Of a DNA stretch of 64,000 nucleotides, positions 16,106-25,934 are shown one piece after another. Numbering within the stretch: the first letter of the stretch is position 1; each line of letters starts with the position of its first letter. The notes under the pieces were generated by a model. The model was not told where the DNA came from, did not search any database, and saw only the letters and a program-made list of their open reading frames with translations. The position numbers and the translations under genes are program-made. The stretch comes from Marixanthotalea marina (GTDB lineage: Bacteria; Bacteroidota; Bacteroidia; Flavobacteriales; Flavobacteriaceae): contig JAHLEH010000005.1 in NCBI GenBank assembly GCA_018883545.1, positions 124,001-188,000 on the forward strand, read 5' to 3'.

Positions 16106-18490
16106 TTATTCCTTTTTAAACTCGTAGTATAAACCGGCCACCAACAATAAAATAACTAAAACAGAACTTGCCAAAGTAATTTTACTACCTGTTTCAACCA
16201 CTTCAGGTTCAAACCTAAATTCTATAACGTGCTCACCTTTAGGAATCGCCATACCTCTTAGCAAGTAATTAACCCTTATGTGTTCTGTTTCCTTGCCATC
16301 TATAAATGTTTTCCAACCGTGCGGATAATATATTTCAGAAAACACTGCAAAGCCATCATAATTATTAACCGACTTGTATTTTAAATAATTAGGCTGGTGT
16401 TTCTCAACCTGTATTGACGTTGTGGAATCTACTTGAAATGTTGGGATTTCAGTTTTAAAATAACTACCGAAATCATTTTTATTTAAAACGGCGACATTTT
16501 TATTATTTAAGCTATCCAGAGCTTTAATTTCCTCATTAGCCGATTCAACAACATCAAAAGCCTTTACAAACCAAGCGCTACCATTAGCTTCATCGTTTAA
16601 ATAAGGGAATACCGTACCGTCTTCATTTTGCGCAATAATATATTTGGCGTTAAGCATATTAAGTACATTGATGTTATTTTGAGATACATAAAACTCAAAA
16701 ACATCATTGTAGCGCCTTAACTCTGCAGCATTATACCCATTTAATGAATTATGGAAATAGGATGCTTTAGACGGTCCATTAACCAAATCGAACACACGGT
16801 AATAAGCAGTGTCTTTTAAAATTTGCGCATCAGCGGCATCGGCTTCAAAAGGTTTGTTCATTTGAATGGCAGATACAAAATCGTCGCTATTCACATAACG
16901 CTTGTCAACTCCAACCAAATCGAAAAGAATCAATGCGCCAAAAACTACCACAACCCATTGTTGTTTCAATTTCCCTTTCAAGAACATAAAAATAGTTCCA
17001 GCTGACAGCAACACCAAAACCAATGTTCTTAATGTGTCGGTAGTAAAAATGGCTTTTCTATCTTCTTTTACAGCATCTATGAACGCCTGACCATAATTTT
17101 GACGGTAAAAACCATCGTTTACGCCAGCAAAATCAAAGGACGATTTAAACAACAAAAACAAAACTGCCAATCCTCCCGTAACACCTAAAGTGTATTTTAA
17201 AGCTTTTAACTTTTCCTCTTTTTTATCAAAATCATTGAACAGCTTCACCAATCCAAAAACAGCTAAAACAGGAACACACAATTCCAAAATAACCTGAATG
17301 GATGTAACAGCCCTAAACCTGTTGTAAAGTGGTACGTAGTCTATAAAAAAGTCTGTTAAAAATGATAGGTTTTTACCATAAGAAAGCAACAGGGAAAAGA
17401 TAGTACCGCCAAGCAACCACCATTTGAGACGCCCTTTTACCAAAAACAAAGCAAACACAAACAGGAACAAAACAACAGCCCCTATGTAGGCAGGTGCTTC
17501 TACAATGGGTTGGTCGCCCCAATAAGTCGGCGCTTCTTGAGACCTTGTTAATTTATACGTCTCAGAATCTTTCCCAACATTTTCGAAATTACCTCCACCC
17601 ATAAATCTGGGTATATACAAATTAAATGTTTCTAAAATGCCGTAGCTAAACTGTGTGATATAATCTTTGTCCAAACCAGTTGCAGCTTCTTTTGGGGAAC
17701 CATCTGCATTGATAGTCAACTCGCTCTTCCCTCGCTTACTTTCCTTGGCATATTGACTAGTCGCCATAATGCTCGTAGCGTTTAATGCTACCGAAAGCAA
17801 CACCGCCACAGACAAAATACCAATCGATTTAAAATAATGCGGCAACTCTTTCTTTTTATAAGCATCTACCAAATAGGCAATTCCCAAAATAATGACCAGA
17901 AACATTAAGTAATAAGTCATTTGATAATGGTTAGCTACAATTTCCAATCCCATGGCTATTGTGGTGAGCAAAAACCCAACAATATATCGTTTTTGAAACG
18001 TTAGTAAAATACCACTTAAAACAAATGGCATATAAGCAATGGCATGTGCTTTGCTGTTATGCCCCACTCCTAAAATTATAATAAGGTAAGTTGAGAAACC
18101 AAAAGCCAAAGCACCTAAAGCAGCCAATTTAAAATCTACCTTAAGTACAAGCAATAGCACATAAAAGCCCAGCAAGTACAAAAACAGGTAATCGGCTGGT
18201 CTTGGCAAAAACCGAATGGTTAAATCTAAATCCTTAATGTAGTTATGTGGGTATTTTGCACCCAGAAGATATGTAGGCATCCCTCCAAATGCACTATTGG
18301 TCCAATAGGTTTCTTCACCTGTTGTTTCCCTAAAATCAGTTTGTTGTTTGCTCATGCCTATGTACTGCTTGATATCGTTCTGGAACAAGACCTTGCCAGA
18401 TAACAACGGACTGAAATAAGCCACTGAAACAATTACAAAACCAATTAAAACAATGAGATGAGGAAGTTTCTTTTTTATTGAAAAATGCAT
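16106..18490 (-). CDS. YfhO-family multi-pass membrane protein, probable GT-C-type glycosyltransferase
   Basis: 794 residues. About a dozen transmembrane helices in the first two thirds (from 12 to about 520, with a last helix near 770) surround an extracytoplasmic C-terminal domain. The first loop SPLLSGKVLFQNDIKQYIG carries an acidic residue (Asp in QND) in the position where GT-C enzymes place their catalytic acid. YfhO proteins are linked to lipid-linked sugar transfer; in Firmicutes YfhO relatives act in teichoic acid glycosylation. Here the neighbours (glycosyltransferase, flippase) support surface glycan modification. It follows the DUF4834 gene by 27 bases. Confidence 0.85.
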   Translation of the reverse strand: MHFSIKKKLPHLIVLIGFVIVSVAYFSPLLSGKVLFQNDIKQYIGMSKQQTDFRETTGEETYWTNSAFGGMPTYLLGAKYPHNYIKDLDLTIRFLPRPADYLFLYLLGFYVLLLVLKVDFKLAALGALAFGFSTYLIIILGVGHNSKAHAIAYMPFVLSGILLTFQKRYIVGFLLTTIAMGLEIVANHYQMTYYLMFLVIILGIAYLVDAYKKKELPHYFKSIGILSVAVLLSVALNATSIMATSQYAKESKRGKSELTINADGSPKEAATGLDKDYITQFSYGILETFNLYIPRFMGGGNFENVGKDSETYKLTRSQEAPTYWGDQPIVEAPAYIGAVVLFLFVFALFLVKGRLKWWLLGGTIFSLLLSYGKNLSFLTDFFIDYVPLYNRFRAVTSIQVILELCVPVLAVFGLVKLFNDFDKKEEKLKALKYTLGVTGGLAVLFLLFKSSFDFAGVNDGFYRQNYGQAFIDAVKEDRKAIFTTDTLRTLVLVLLSAGTIFMFLKGKLKQQWVVVVFGALILFDLVGVDKRYVNSDDFVSAIQMNKPFEADAADAQILKDTAYYRVFDLVNGPSKASYFHNSLNGYNAAELRRYNDVFEFYVSQNNINVLNMLNAKYIIAQNEDGTVFPYLNDEANGSAWFVKAFDVVESANEEIKALDSLNNKNVAVLNKNDFGSYFKTEIPTFQVDSTTSIQVEKHQPNYLKYKSVNNYDGFAVFSEIYYPHGWKTFIDGKETEHIRVNYLLRGMAIPKGEHVIEFRFEPEVVETGSKITLASSVLVILLLVAGLYYEFKKE

Positions 18491-18517
18491 GTATCTAAGT
18501 TAAAATGATTGTGAAAA

Positions 18518-18796
18518 TTAGTCAATTTCTTCGTAATCCACATATTCGCCAACATCTTTATTTGAAGATTTGGTGTTTGGCATTTTATCAATAGTAACTT
18601 CACCTTCTTTTTTCGGTGCTTCCTTACGCGGCTGATGCCCATTAAATTGTCCTCCGAAACGTTCTGAAGCCTTTTTAGCAAAATACTTTATGATCACAGG
18701 AGCAAAAATTCTTGAAATTATCTTTAAACCATAATAAATCAGTAATATAATTAATATGGTTCTTAATAATCCTGTGGCAGATGCATGTTGTAGCAT
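18518..18796 (-). CDS. Small DUF4834-type membrane protein
   Basis: With ATG 18796 the protein has 92 residues, MLQHASATGLLRTILIILLIYYG. One transmembrane helix (about 9-26) is followed by a charged cytoplasmic tail ending VGEYVDYEEID. The frame could begin 12 residues earlier, but that segment contains a TATTTTTG -7 box, so the shorter form is preferred. The layout (one helix, Lys/Arg-rich stretch, acidic end) matches DUF4834, a Bacteroidota family of unknown function. It is first in the polysaccharide operon, 27 bases before yfhO. Confidence 0.7.
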   Translation of the reverse strand: MLQHASATGLLRTILIILLIYYGLKIISRIFAPVIIKYFAKKASERFGGQFNGHQPRKEAPKKEGEVTIDKMPNTKSSNKDVGEYVDYEEID

Positions 18797-18811
18797 GAAA
18801 AATATTTTTTG

Positions 18812-18819
18812 CAAAAATA
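18812..18819 (-). promoter_or_regulatory. -7 box of the DUF4834-YfhO-GT-flippase operon
   Basis: TAttTTTG on the minus strand ends 15 bases before ATG 18796, the usual leader length in this phylum. It lies within the possible longer form of the first gene and argues for the shorter start. Confidence 0.5.
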
Positions 18820-18953
18820 CAATTCTAATCACTTAAAAAACGTTCAAAAGCCTTAAAAAATGTATAAAATACATATATTTGATGACCCTATAACAAGAAT
18901 TTTATGTATTTACAATGTAAAATTACATTTACAAGCAATCTAAAATTTGTGCT

Positions 18954-19964
18954 ATGAACCTAATGAAACCTGCTACCTTATTATTTGTGATTTTATTATC
19001 GTTAAAATCGCATTCCCAATATACCGATGTTATAAATTCCAACAGACCTGGCGTTTCAAGAAGTGCTTTTTCTGTTGGCACCAACGTGCTTCAATTTGAA
19101 GTAGGGCCTTATATAATTAACGAAAAGCGTACACCCCTACCAAAATATGAAGTTTCTGGATTTGGAGTGGATTTCTCTGCCAGATATGGTTTGTTATGGG
19201 AACAACTGGAAATAAATATTGAAGGTACTTATCAAAATGATACCAAAACTTATTTATCGAATATACCTTATGACGAAAGTAGGTCTAATTTCAAAACGGT
19301 GGCCATAGGCGCTAAATACCTGCTATTTGATCCTTATAAAAATGCTGAAGAAAACAAACCAAACCTATATAGCTGGAAAGCAAACCACCAATTTAAATGG
19401 AAAAGCTTAATACCTGCTGTTTCAGTGTATGTGGGGGGCAATTACGATACCGAAAACAACCCCTATACAGCACCGGGCATTGAAGGCTTTAGTCCAAAAG
19501 CTATGATTGCAACGCAAAATAATTTTGCTGGTGGCTGGGTGTTTGTCATGAATTTAATAAAAGATAGAATAGGCACTGATCAATCTGATTTCTCATATAT
19601 ACTAACACTAACACACTCATTCAGTCCTAAATGGGTTGTGTTTGGCGAAACCCAAGGTATTAAAAGTGATTTTTACGCCGATAATCTTTTCAGGTTTGGT
19701 GGTGCTTATTTATGGGGCAAAGATTTTCAACTAGACACCGCCTTAACGTTCAACACGAAAGACACGCCGTCTGTTTTTAGTGTTAATTTTGGTATGTCGT
19801 ACAGACTCGATTTCCATAAAGATAAAATTAAAGATGAAGAAGATAACGGTACTTCTGCAATGGAAGAAGCAGGGCGCAGATCAAGAAGGAGCAGAAGAAA
19901 CACAGATAATGGCAGTGACCAACCAGCTAACAGTCCTAAAAGAGATGCAATTGATTTTGACTAA
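18954..19964 (+). CDS. Probable outer-membrane transporter-like beta-barrel protein
   Basis: 336 residues. A signal peptide (about 1-21, ending SHSQ) and early DVINSNRPGVSRSAFSVG match the flavobacterial 'transporter'/MetA-pathway beta-barrel group. The body shows alternating aromatic/polar strands (FGVDFSARYGLLWEQLEINIEGTY, PSVFSVNFGMSYRLDF) expected of an outer-membrane barrel. The final 50 residues leave the barrel and become charged (RRSRRSRRNTDNGSDQ), probably periplasmic. It is 5 bases before the GNAT-like gene, so both are co-transcribed. TAtaTTTG at 18874-18881 may be its promoter. Cargo unknown. Confidence 0.7.
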   Translation: MNLMKPATLLFVILLSLKSHSQYTDVINSNRPGVSRSAFSVGTNVLQFEVGPYIINEKRTPLPKYEVSGFGVDFSARYGLLWEQLEINIEGTYQNDTKTYLSNIPYDESRSNFKTVAIGAKYLLFDPYKNAEENKPNLYSWKANHQFKWKSLIPAVSVYVGGNYDTENNPYTAPGIEGFSPKAMIATQNNFAGGWVFVMNLIKDRIGTDQSDFSYILTLTHSFSPKWVVFGETQGIKSDFYADNLFRFGGAYLWGKDFQLDTALTFNTKDTPSVFSVNFGMSYRLDFHKDKIKDEEDNGTSAMEEAGRRSRRSRRNTDNGSDQPANSPKRDAIDFD

Positions 19965-19969
19965 AAACC

Positions 19970-21091
19970 ATGATTGAACTAAAAGAACTAACTACCAAAA
20001 GTGAGCTTAAAGCTTTTGTGAAATTCCCTTTCAAGCTTTATAAAGGTTCCAAATATTGGGTGCCACCAATTATTTCAGAAGAAGTTAAGACTCTAAACAA
20101 AGACGTTAACCCCGCTTTTAAAGATGCAAATGCCCGATTTTTCATGGCATACAAAAATGGAGAGCCAGTTGGCCGTATTGCAGCAATTATTAATTGGATT
20201 GAAGTAAACAAACAAAACCATAAGAAAATGCGTTTTGGTTGGTTTGATGTAATTGATGATATAGAGGTTTCTAAAATACTACTGAACAAAGTTTTAGAAA
20301 TTGGAAAAGAAAACAACTTAAAATATATAGAAGGCCCTGTTGGCTTTTCCAATCTAGATAAAGTTGGGGTTTTAACAGAAGGGTTTGATGAAATAGGCAA
20401 TATGATTACTTGGCATAACCATGAATATTATGCCAACCATTTTAAAGGGTTAGGTTTTCAGGTTGCAAAGAAGTATTCTGAAAACAAAATGGATTTTAAA
20501 CAAATTAAACCAGATTCTTTTGAAAAAATCCAAGACCTTATTAAAAGAAGGTACCAACTTAAGGCCTTAAGTTTTACAAACAACAAAGACATTATGCCTT
20601 ATACAGATGAGATGTTTGAAGTCTTTTCTAAATCACACAAAGTACTATCCTCTTTTGTTGATATTAATGAAGAACAAAAAGCCTATTTTAAAAAGAAATT
20701 TATTGGTTTCTTAAGTCCCGAATACGTTAAATTCGTACTTGATAAAGATGATAAATTAATTGGGTTTGGCATTGTAACACCTTCTTATGCCGAAGCTCTT
20801 CAAAAAATGAATGGCAAATTATTTCCTTTTGGGATTTGGCATTTGTTACAAGCAAAAAAGCATGCCAAAACGGTTACGTTTTATCTAATAGGTGTTTTGC
20901 CTGAATACCAGAACAAAGGAATTACCGCTGTTATTTTTAATGAATTCTATAAAACATTTAAGGAAAAGGGCATTGAGACATGTATTAGAGGCCCAGAACT
21001 AGATGATAATGTGGCCATTCACCAAATCTGGAAACATTTTAATCCGGTAACACACAAACGACGTTGTACTTTTAAAAAAGATATTGCTTAA
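19970..21091 (+). CDS. GNAT-like acyltransferase superfamily protein, 373 aa
   Basis: 373 residues, cytoplasmic. The C-terminal half has the GNAT acyl-CoA signature: TFYLIGVLPEYQNKGITAVIFNEF (about 304-327), corresponding to the V-x-P-x-x-Q/R-x-x-G-x-A loop, here QNKGI, with no obvious catalytic base. The N-terminal half (FVKFPFKLYKGSKYWVPPI, ...GRIAAIIN) is a second, GNAT-like domain, a layout I recognise in Bacteroidota and other phyla without known substrate. It is co-transcribed with the barrel gene (5-base gap) and ends at a strong terminator. The acyltransferase role is inferred from fold signature only. Confidence 0.7.
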   Translation: MIELKELTTKSELKAFVKFPFKLYKGSKYWVPPIISEEVKTLNKDVNPAFKDANARFFMAYKNGEPVGRIAAIINWIEVNKQNHKKMRFGWFDVIDDIEVSKILLNKVLEIGKENNLKYIEGPVGFSNLDKVGVLTEGFDEIGNMITWHNHEYYANHFKGLGFQVAKKYSENKMDFKQIKPDSFEKIQDLIKRRYQLKALSFTNNKDIMPYTDEMFEVFSKSHKVLSSFVDINEEQKAYFKKKFIGFLSPEYVKFVLDKDDKLIGFGIVTPSYAEALQKMNGKLFPFGIWHLLQAKKHAKTVTFYLIGVLPEYQNKGITAVIFNEFYKTFKEKGIETCIRGPELDDNVAIHQIWKHFNPVTHKRRCTFKKDIA

Positions 21092-21100
21092 AACAAAAAA

Positions 21101-21128
21101 AACCGATTTGTACAAATCGGTTTTTTTA
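21101..21128. terminator. Terminator between the GNAT gene and the alpha-oxoamine synthase
   Basis: AACCGATTTG / CAAATCGGTT (21101-21110, 21113-21122) with a 2-base centre, A-tract on the left, T7 on the right. Symmetrical, so it can serve both convergent genes. Confidence 0.85.
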
Positions 21129-21165
21129 TAATTATTCTTCTATTTGATTTCTCTCTATAGACTAC

Positions 21166-22425
21166 TTACTCTCCCATAGCTTCCATTACCGCAGCTGATA
21201 AGCGTTTATAAGTACCATTTTCGAGCCTTGTCCTTATAGAATCGAAAGCATCCAAGGTTATTTGTACATCCTCTAAGGTGTGTGTTGCTGTAGGAATTAA
21301 ACGTAATAATATCATACCTTTAGGAATTACTGGATACACTACAATAGAGCAGAAAATCCTATGGTTTTCCCGTAAATCCTTAACCAATGCCATTGCTTCC
21401 GGAATACTTCCTTTTAAATATACTGGGGTAACACAACTTTGGGTAGTTCCAATATCAAAACCACGTTCTTTTAATCCTGATTGTAAAGCATTGGTGTTTT
21501 CCCAAAGCTTATTTTTCAACTCAGGCATCGTTTTAAGCATTTCTAATCTTTTACGCGCACCTACAACTAATTGCATTTGTAAAGATTTAGCGAACATTTG
21601 AGATCTTAAATTATATTTCAAATAATCCATAATTTCTTTATCCCCTGCTATAAATGCACCTGTGCCCGCCATAGATTTAGCAAACGTTGCAAAGTAAACA
21701 TCGATATCGTCCTGTACGCCTTGCTCCTCTCCTGTACCAGCACCAGTTTTTCCTTGCGTACCAAAACCGTGCGCATCATCAACCAAAAACCTAAAATTAT
21801 ACTTCTTTTTAAGCGCAGCAATTTCTTTAAGTTTTCCTTGCTCACCTCTCATTCCAAACACGCCTTCTGAAATTACCAAAATACCACCACCTGTTTGTTC
21901 TGCCATTTTTGAAGCTCTTTCCAAATTCTTTTCTAAGCTTTCAATGTCATTGTGCTTGTAGGTAAAGCGTTTACCCATATGCAAGCGAACTCCATCTATA
22001 ATACACGCATGCGCATCAACATCGTAAACGATAATGTCATCTTTAGCCACCAACGCATCAATGGTTGACACCATACCTTGGTAACCAAAATTCAATAAAT
22101 AGGCTGCTTCCTTGTTTACAAATTCTGCCAATTCATTTTGAAGTGTTTCGTGAAGATCGGTATGTCCAGACATCATTCTGGCACCCATTGGATAAGCCGA
22201 ACCATAATCTGCTCCTGCCTGAGCATCAACCTTACGTATCTCCGGGTGATTGGCAAGTCCTAAATAATCATTTATACTCCACGTTATAACCTCTTTTCCT
22301 TGAAACTTCATTCGATTAGATATATGCCCTTCTAATTTAGGGAATACAAAATAACCTTCTGCTTGCGAGGCCCATTTACCTAAAGGGCCTTTATCTTTAT
22401 AAATTTTTTCGAATAAATCCTTCAT
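21166..22425 (-). CDS. PLP-dependent alpha-oxoamine synthase (serine palmitoyltransferase/cysteate acyltransferase-like)
   Basis: 419 residues. The fold is that of KBL/BioF/SPT enzymes, which join an amino acid with an acyl thioester with loss of CO2. Visible residues: His139 stacking on PLP (DVDAHACIID), Asp217 and His219 in VDDAHGFG, and PLP-lysine Lys250 in TFAKSMAG. Bacterial SPT makes sphingoid bases; related flavobacterial enzymes use cysteate to make capnine, precursor of sulfonolipids. The upstream same-strand neighbour is a cysteine synthase/CBS-like enzyme, which fits the cysteate idea, but a terminator lies between them. Substrate choice between serine and cysteate is not decidable by eye. 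Confidence 0.8.
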   Translation of the reverse strand: MKDLFEKIYKDKGPLGKWASQAEGYFVFPKLEGHISNRMKFQGKEVITWSINDYLGLANHPEIRKVDAQAGADYGSAYPMGARMMSGHTDLHETLQNELAEFVNKEAAYLLNFGYQGMVSTIDALVAKDDIIVYDVDAHACIIDGVRLHMGKRFTYKHNDIESLEKNLERASKMAEQTGGGILVISEGVFGMRGEQGKLKEIAALKKKYNFRFLVDDAHGFGTQGKTGAGTGEEQGVQDDIDVYFATFAKSMAGTGAFIAGDKEIMDYLKYNLRSQMFAKSLQMQLVVGARKRLEMLKTMPELKNKLWENTNALQSGLKERGFDIGTTQSCVTPVYLKGSIPEAMALVKDLRENHRIFCSIVVYPVIPKGMILLRLIPTATHTLEDVQITLDAFDSIRTRLENGTYKRLSAAVMEAMGE

Positions 22426-22615
22426 TTATTATATCTATTATTGCTTTAATCCTTACACATTAGCAACTATTAGGCATAAAAATCTATACTTATGGAGTTT
22501 GTACTAGCATTTAGATTTTAGGAAAGCTATTAGTTGATTATTAGTTAGTGCAAAATTAAATATTTATATTGTTTGTGCATAATTTTTAGAGTCAATTATT
22601 GATCGAACAAAAAAA

Positions 22616-22651
22616 GAGATAACTTTATGTTGATTTAACAATAGCTATCTC
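22616..22651 (-). terminator. Terminator of the CBS-like gene
   Basis: On the minus strand GAGATAGCT pairs with AGTTATCTC (nine pairs, one G-U) around an 18-base loop, followed by T7. It lies 23 bases after the stop of the CBS-like gene and would reduce read-through into the oxoamine synthase. Confidence 0.6.
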
Positions 22652-22673
22652 CTTAAATACTTTCAATAATGTA

Positions 22674-23714
22674 TTATTTTATATACTGCACCGCTTGGGT
22701 TGTTTCTGCATTAATGGTATCAAAAAAGCCTTGCTCATTCATCCACTTGTCGCTGTAAACTTTACTCATATAACGCGAACCGTGGTCTGGAAAAACAACT
22801 ACTACATAATCATCTTTCTTGAAACGCTTTTCTTCTGAAAGTTGTTTTATTGCCTGCATGGCCGCTCCAGATGTATATCCAACAAGCAAACCTTCTGTTT
22901 TGGCTATTTCCCTTGCAGTATGGGCACTTTCTTCGTCAGTAACTTTTACAAATTCATCTATTACATCAAAATCTGTGGCCGTAGGGATTAGGTTTTTTCC
23001 AAGACCTTCAATTCTATAAGGATAGATTTCCTCCTCATCGAATTCCCTGGTTTCATGGTATTTTTTTATTACGGAACCATAAGCATCTACGCCTATAATT
23101 TTAATATTTGGATTTTTCTCTTTAAGGTATTTTGCTGTACCGGAAATTGTACCGCCCGTACCACTACAAGCAACCAAATGGGTGATTTTACCTTCAGTCT
23201 GTTTCCAAATTTCAGGTCCAGAAGTTTTATAATGTGCTTCTATATTAAGCTCATTAAAATATTGATTGATATAAACCGATCCTTTCATTTCCTCATGAAG
23301 CTTTTTAGCTACTTGATAGTATGATCTTGGATCGTCTGCACTCACGTGGGCCGGACAAACATAAACCTTTGCCCCCATGGTTTTAAGCATGTCTATTTTA
23401 TCGGGTGATGATTTAGAACTTACCGCAAGCACACAATCATATCCTTTAATAATACTTACCATTGCAATACTAAATCCTGTATTGCCCGAAGTGGTTTCTA
23501 TAATTGTACTACCTGGTGTTAAAATACCTTTTTTTTCAGCCTGTTCGATAATGTACAATGCAATTCTGTCTTTTGAAGAGTGCCCTGGATTAAAGGCTTC
23601 AACTTTTGCATAAAAGTTACCTTTAAATTTGGCGGTCATTTTATTAATTTTAATAAGCGGTGTTTTGCCTATTAAATCCAATACATTATCAAAAACCTGG
23701 TTTCTGTGTTTCAT
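22674..23714 (-). CDS. CBS/cysteine-synthase-like PLP enzyme, candidate cysteate synthase
   Basis: 346 residues. PLP-lysine Lys48 in [11 protein letters not shown], the TSGNTG loop ([11 protein letters not shown]) and the glycine-rich phosphate cup [12 protein letters not shown] are all present. The [17 protein letters not shown] segment is closer to cystathionine beta-synthase than to CysK, but the C-terminal CBS-domain pair of the vertebrate enzyme is missing. The reaction class is beta-replacement on serine-type substrates. In the sulfonolipid route a PLP synthase makes cysteate from phosphoserine and sulfite; proximity to the oxoamine synthase suggests this, but cysteine or cystathionine synthesis remains possible. 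Followed by its own terminator. Confidence 0.8.
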   Translation of the reverse strand: MKHRNQVFDNVLDLIGKTPLIKINKMTAKFKGNFYAKVEAFNPGHSSKDRIALYIIEQAEKKGILTPGSTIIETTSGNTGFSIAMVSIIKGYDCVLAVSSKSSPDKIDMLKTMGAKVYVCPAHVSADDPRSYYQVAKKLHEEMKGSVYINQYFNELNIEAHYKTSGPEIWKQTEGKITHLVACSGTGGTISGTAKYLKEKNPNIKIIGVDAYGSVIKKYHETREFDEEEIYPYRIEGLGKNLIPTATDFDVIDEFVKVTDEESAHTAREIAKTEGLLVGYTSGAAMQAIKQLSEEKRFKKDDYVVVVFPDHGSRYMSKVYSDKWMNEQGFFDTINAETTQAVQYIK

Positions 23715-23790
23715 AAATGCTATTTATCAGTTACATTCTGTATTACAAGTATGCAACCTATAACCTAGCAAAAATAAACATTTTTTTTTA

Positions 23791-25851
23791 TTAGCAATGA
23801 ATTCCTTCCAAATCTAATATAAAAGCATATTCTAATGCTACTTCCTTAAGGCTCTCGAAACGTCCAGATGCTCCACTATGACCAGCATCCATATCTGTGT
23901 GCAACAATAACTTATTGGTTCCTTTTTTTAGTTCACGAAGTTTGGCAACCCATTTGGCAGGTTCCCAATATTGCACCTGCGAATCATGAAGTCCAGATGT
24001 TACAAGTAAATTTGGATAGTCCTTTCCTTCCACATTATCGTAAGGTGAATAGGATTTCATATAATTATAATATTCCAATTCATTAGGGTTGCCCCACTCA
24101 TCGTATTCCCCCGTTGTTAAAGGAATAGTATCATCCAGCATTGTTGTTAATACATCCACAAATGGAACAGCTGCAATAACCCCATTATAAAGTTCTGGGT
24201 TCATGTTTATTATGCCACCCATTAGCATACCTCCTGCTGAACCTCCATAAGCGTACAGATGTTTGCTAGACGTATATTGGCTATCAATTAAATACTTAGA
24301 ACAATCTATAAAATCTGTAAACGTGTTTTTCTTAAAAAGCAGTTTACCGTTTTCGTACCACTTTCTTCCTAAATATTCACCTCCTCTTACATGCGCAATG
24401 GCATAAACAAATCCTCTATCTAAAAGACTTAAGCGTATAGTTGAAAATGACGGATCTATTGTAGAACCATAAGAACCGTACGCGTATAACAATAAAGGTG
24501 TTTGTTGACCTAGCTTTGTACTGTTTTTATAAACTAACGAAATAGGCACTTTAACACCATCTCTTGCGGTAGCCCAAATACGTTCGGATTTGTAATTTTC
24601 CTTTTTGAACTTTCCGCCCAATACCTCTTGTTCTTTTCTAACTTCGCTTTGTTTGGTTTTTAAATTATAATCGATTACAGAACTTGGTGTGGTGAGCGAA
24701 TTAAATCCGAACCTTAAAAAATCACTATTAAAATCTGGATTATTACCAATGTAAGCGGTATAAGTTTCACTTTCAAAGGGTAAATAATAATCTTCTTGTC
24801 CATCCCAGCTCATTATACGTAGTTTATTGAGTCCGTTTTCACGCTCATTAACAACCAAGTAATCCTTGAAAATTTCAATATCTTCTACCAAAACATCTTC
24901 TCGATGCGGAATAACCTCTTTCCAAAAAGTTTTATTCGTATTGTTTATATTGGTTTTTAGTACTTTAAAATTGGTAGCACCATCACAGTTGGCGATTATA
25001 TAGAAATTATCTCCATAATGGGCGATGCTATAGTCCAGCCCTCTTTTTCTTTTATTAAAAACCTTAAAATCGGCATCTGGTGTATCGGCATCCAAAAACC
25101 TGTACTCTGAAGTTAGCGTGCTTGAAGACCCAATAATGATATACTTTTTGGACTTAGATTTATAAACAAACGTGTTGTACGTTTCATCCTTTTCATGAAA
25201 AACCTCAATATCATCATTATTACTTTCACCTAATCTATGCTTGAAAATTTTATGGGAACGTAACGTTATTTCATCCTTCATAGCATAAAATAACGTTTTG
25301 TTATCGTTAGCCCATGAAGCACTGCCAGTGGTATTTAAAACTTCATCTTGAAAAATTTCGCCTGTAAGCAGATTTTTAATCTTTAAAGTATATTGTCTTC
25401 TACCCAAAGTATCAACCGAAAAAGCGGCCATTGTATTATCTGGGCTAATGGCAATAGCTCCTAAATTAAAATAAGTTAGTCCTTCTGCCATTTGGTTGCA
25501 ATCAAACAATATTTCTTCAGGAGCTTTTAAGGTTTCTTTTTTGCGGGTATATACAGGGTAATCCTTGCCCATTTCATATCGCGTTATGTACCAATAACCA
25601 TTTAATTTATATGGAACTGAGGTATCATCTTCCTTAATCCTGCCTTTCATTTCCTCAAAAAGTTGCTGCTGAAAACCTTCCGTATGCTTCATAACCTGTT
25701 TTGTATAGGTGTTTTCTGCATTTAAATAATCAATTACCTCTGGGTTATCCCTATCATTTAACCAGTAATAGTCATCTATTCTGGTATCGTTATGAACAGT
25801 AAGTTTTTTGGGCTTTTTATTAGCAATTGGAGGTTTAATTTCTGCTTTCAA
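23791..25851 (-). CDS. ptrB: Oligopeptidase B (S9 family serine peptidase)
   Basis: 686 residues, normal length for oligopeptidase B. The N-terminal two thirds form the beta-propeller gate; the C-terminal alpha/beta-hydrolase carries the triad Ser538 (GGSAGG), Asp623 (LHDSQ) and His658 (DAGHSGASGR). It cleaves short peptides after Arg/Lys. There is no signal peptide, so it is cytoplasmic. HVRGGEYLGRKWYENGKL (about 489-506) is a family-typical block. The gene is a single transcript, divergent from the YbaB gene at 25935. Confidence 0.93.
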   Translation of the reverse strand: MKAEIKPPIANKKPKKLTVHNDTRIDDYYWLNDRDNPEVIDYLNAENTYTKQVMKHTEGFQQQLFEEMKGRIKEDDTSVPYKLNGYWYITRYEMGKDYPVYTRKKETLKAPEEILFDCNQMAEGLTYFNLGAIAISPDNTMAAFSVDTLGRRQYTLKIKNLLTGEIFQDEVLNTTGSASWANDNKTLFYAMKDEITLRSHKIFKHRLGESNNDDIEVFHEKDETYNTFVYKSKSKKYIIIGSSSTLTSEYRFLDADTPDADFKVFNKRKRGLDYSIAHYGDNFYIIANCDGATNFKVLKTNINNTNKTFWKEVIPHREDVLVEDIEIFKDYLVVNERENGLNKLRIMSWDGQEDYYLPFESETYTAYIGNNPDFNSDFLRFGFNSLTTPSSVIDYNLKTKQSEVRKEQEVLGGKFKKENYKSERIWATARDGVKVPISLVYKNSTKLGQQTPLLLYAYGSYGSTIDPSFSTIRLSLLDRGFVYAIAHVRGGEYLGRKWYENGKLLFKKNTFTDFIDCSKYLIDSQYTSSKHLYAYGGSAGGMLMGGIINMNPELYNGVIAAVPFVDVLTTMLDDTIPLTTGEYDEWGNPNELEYYNYMKSYSPYDNVEGKDYPNLLVTSGLHDSQVQYWEPAKWVAKLRELKKGTNKLLLHTDMDAGHSGASGRFESLKEVALEYAFILDLEGIHC

Positions 25852-25902
25852 CTAAAATGGTTTTATTCTAAATTTTAAGTCGTCAAAAATATAAAAATTA
25901 AA

Positions 25903-25910
25903 TAGTTTTG
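25903..25910 (+). promoter_or_regulatory. -7 box of the YbaB gene
   Basis: TAgtTTTG, 24 bases before ATG 25935. No TTG at -33 distance is evident. Confidence 0.45.
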
Positions 25911-25934
25911 CGGTAAACAAAAAAACACAAAACT

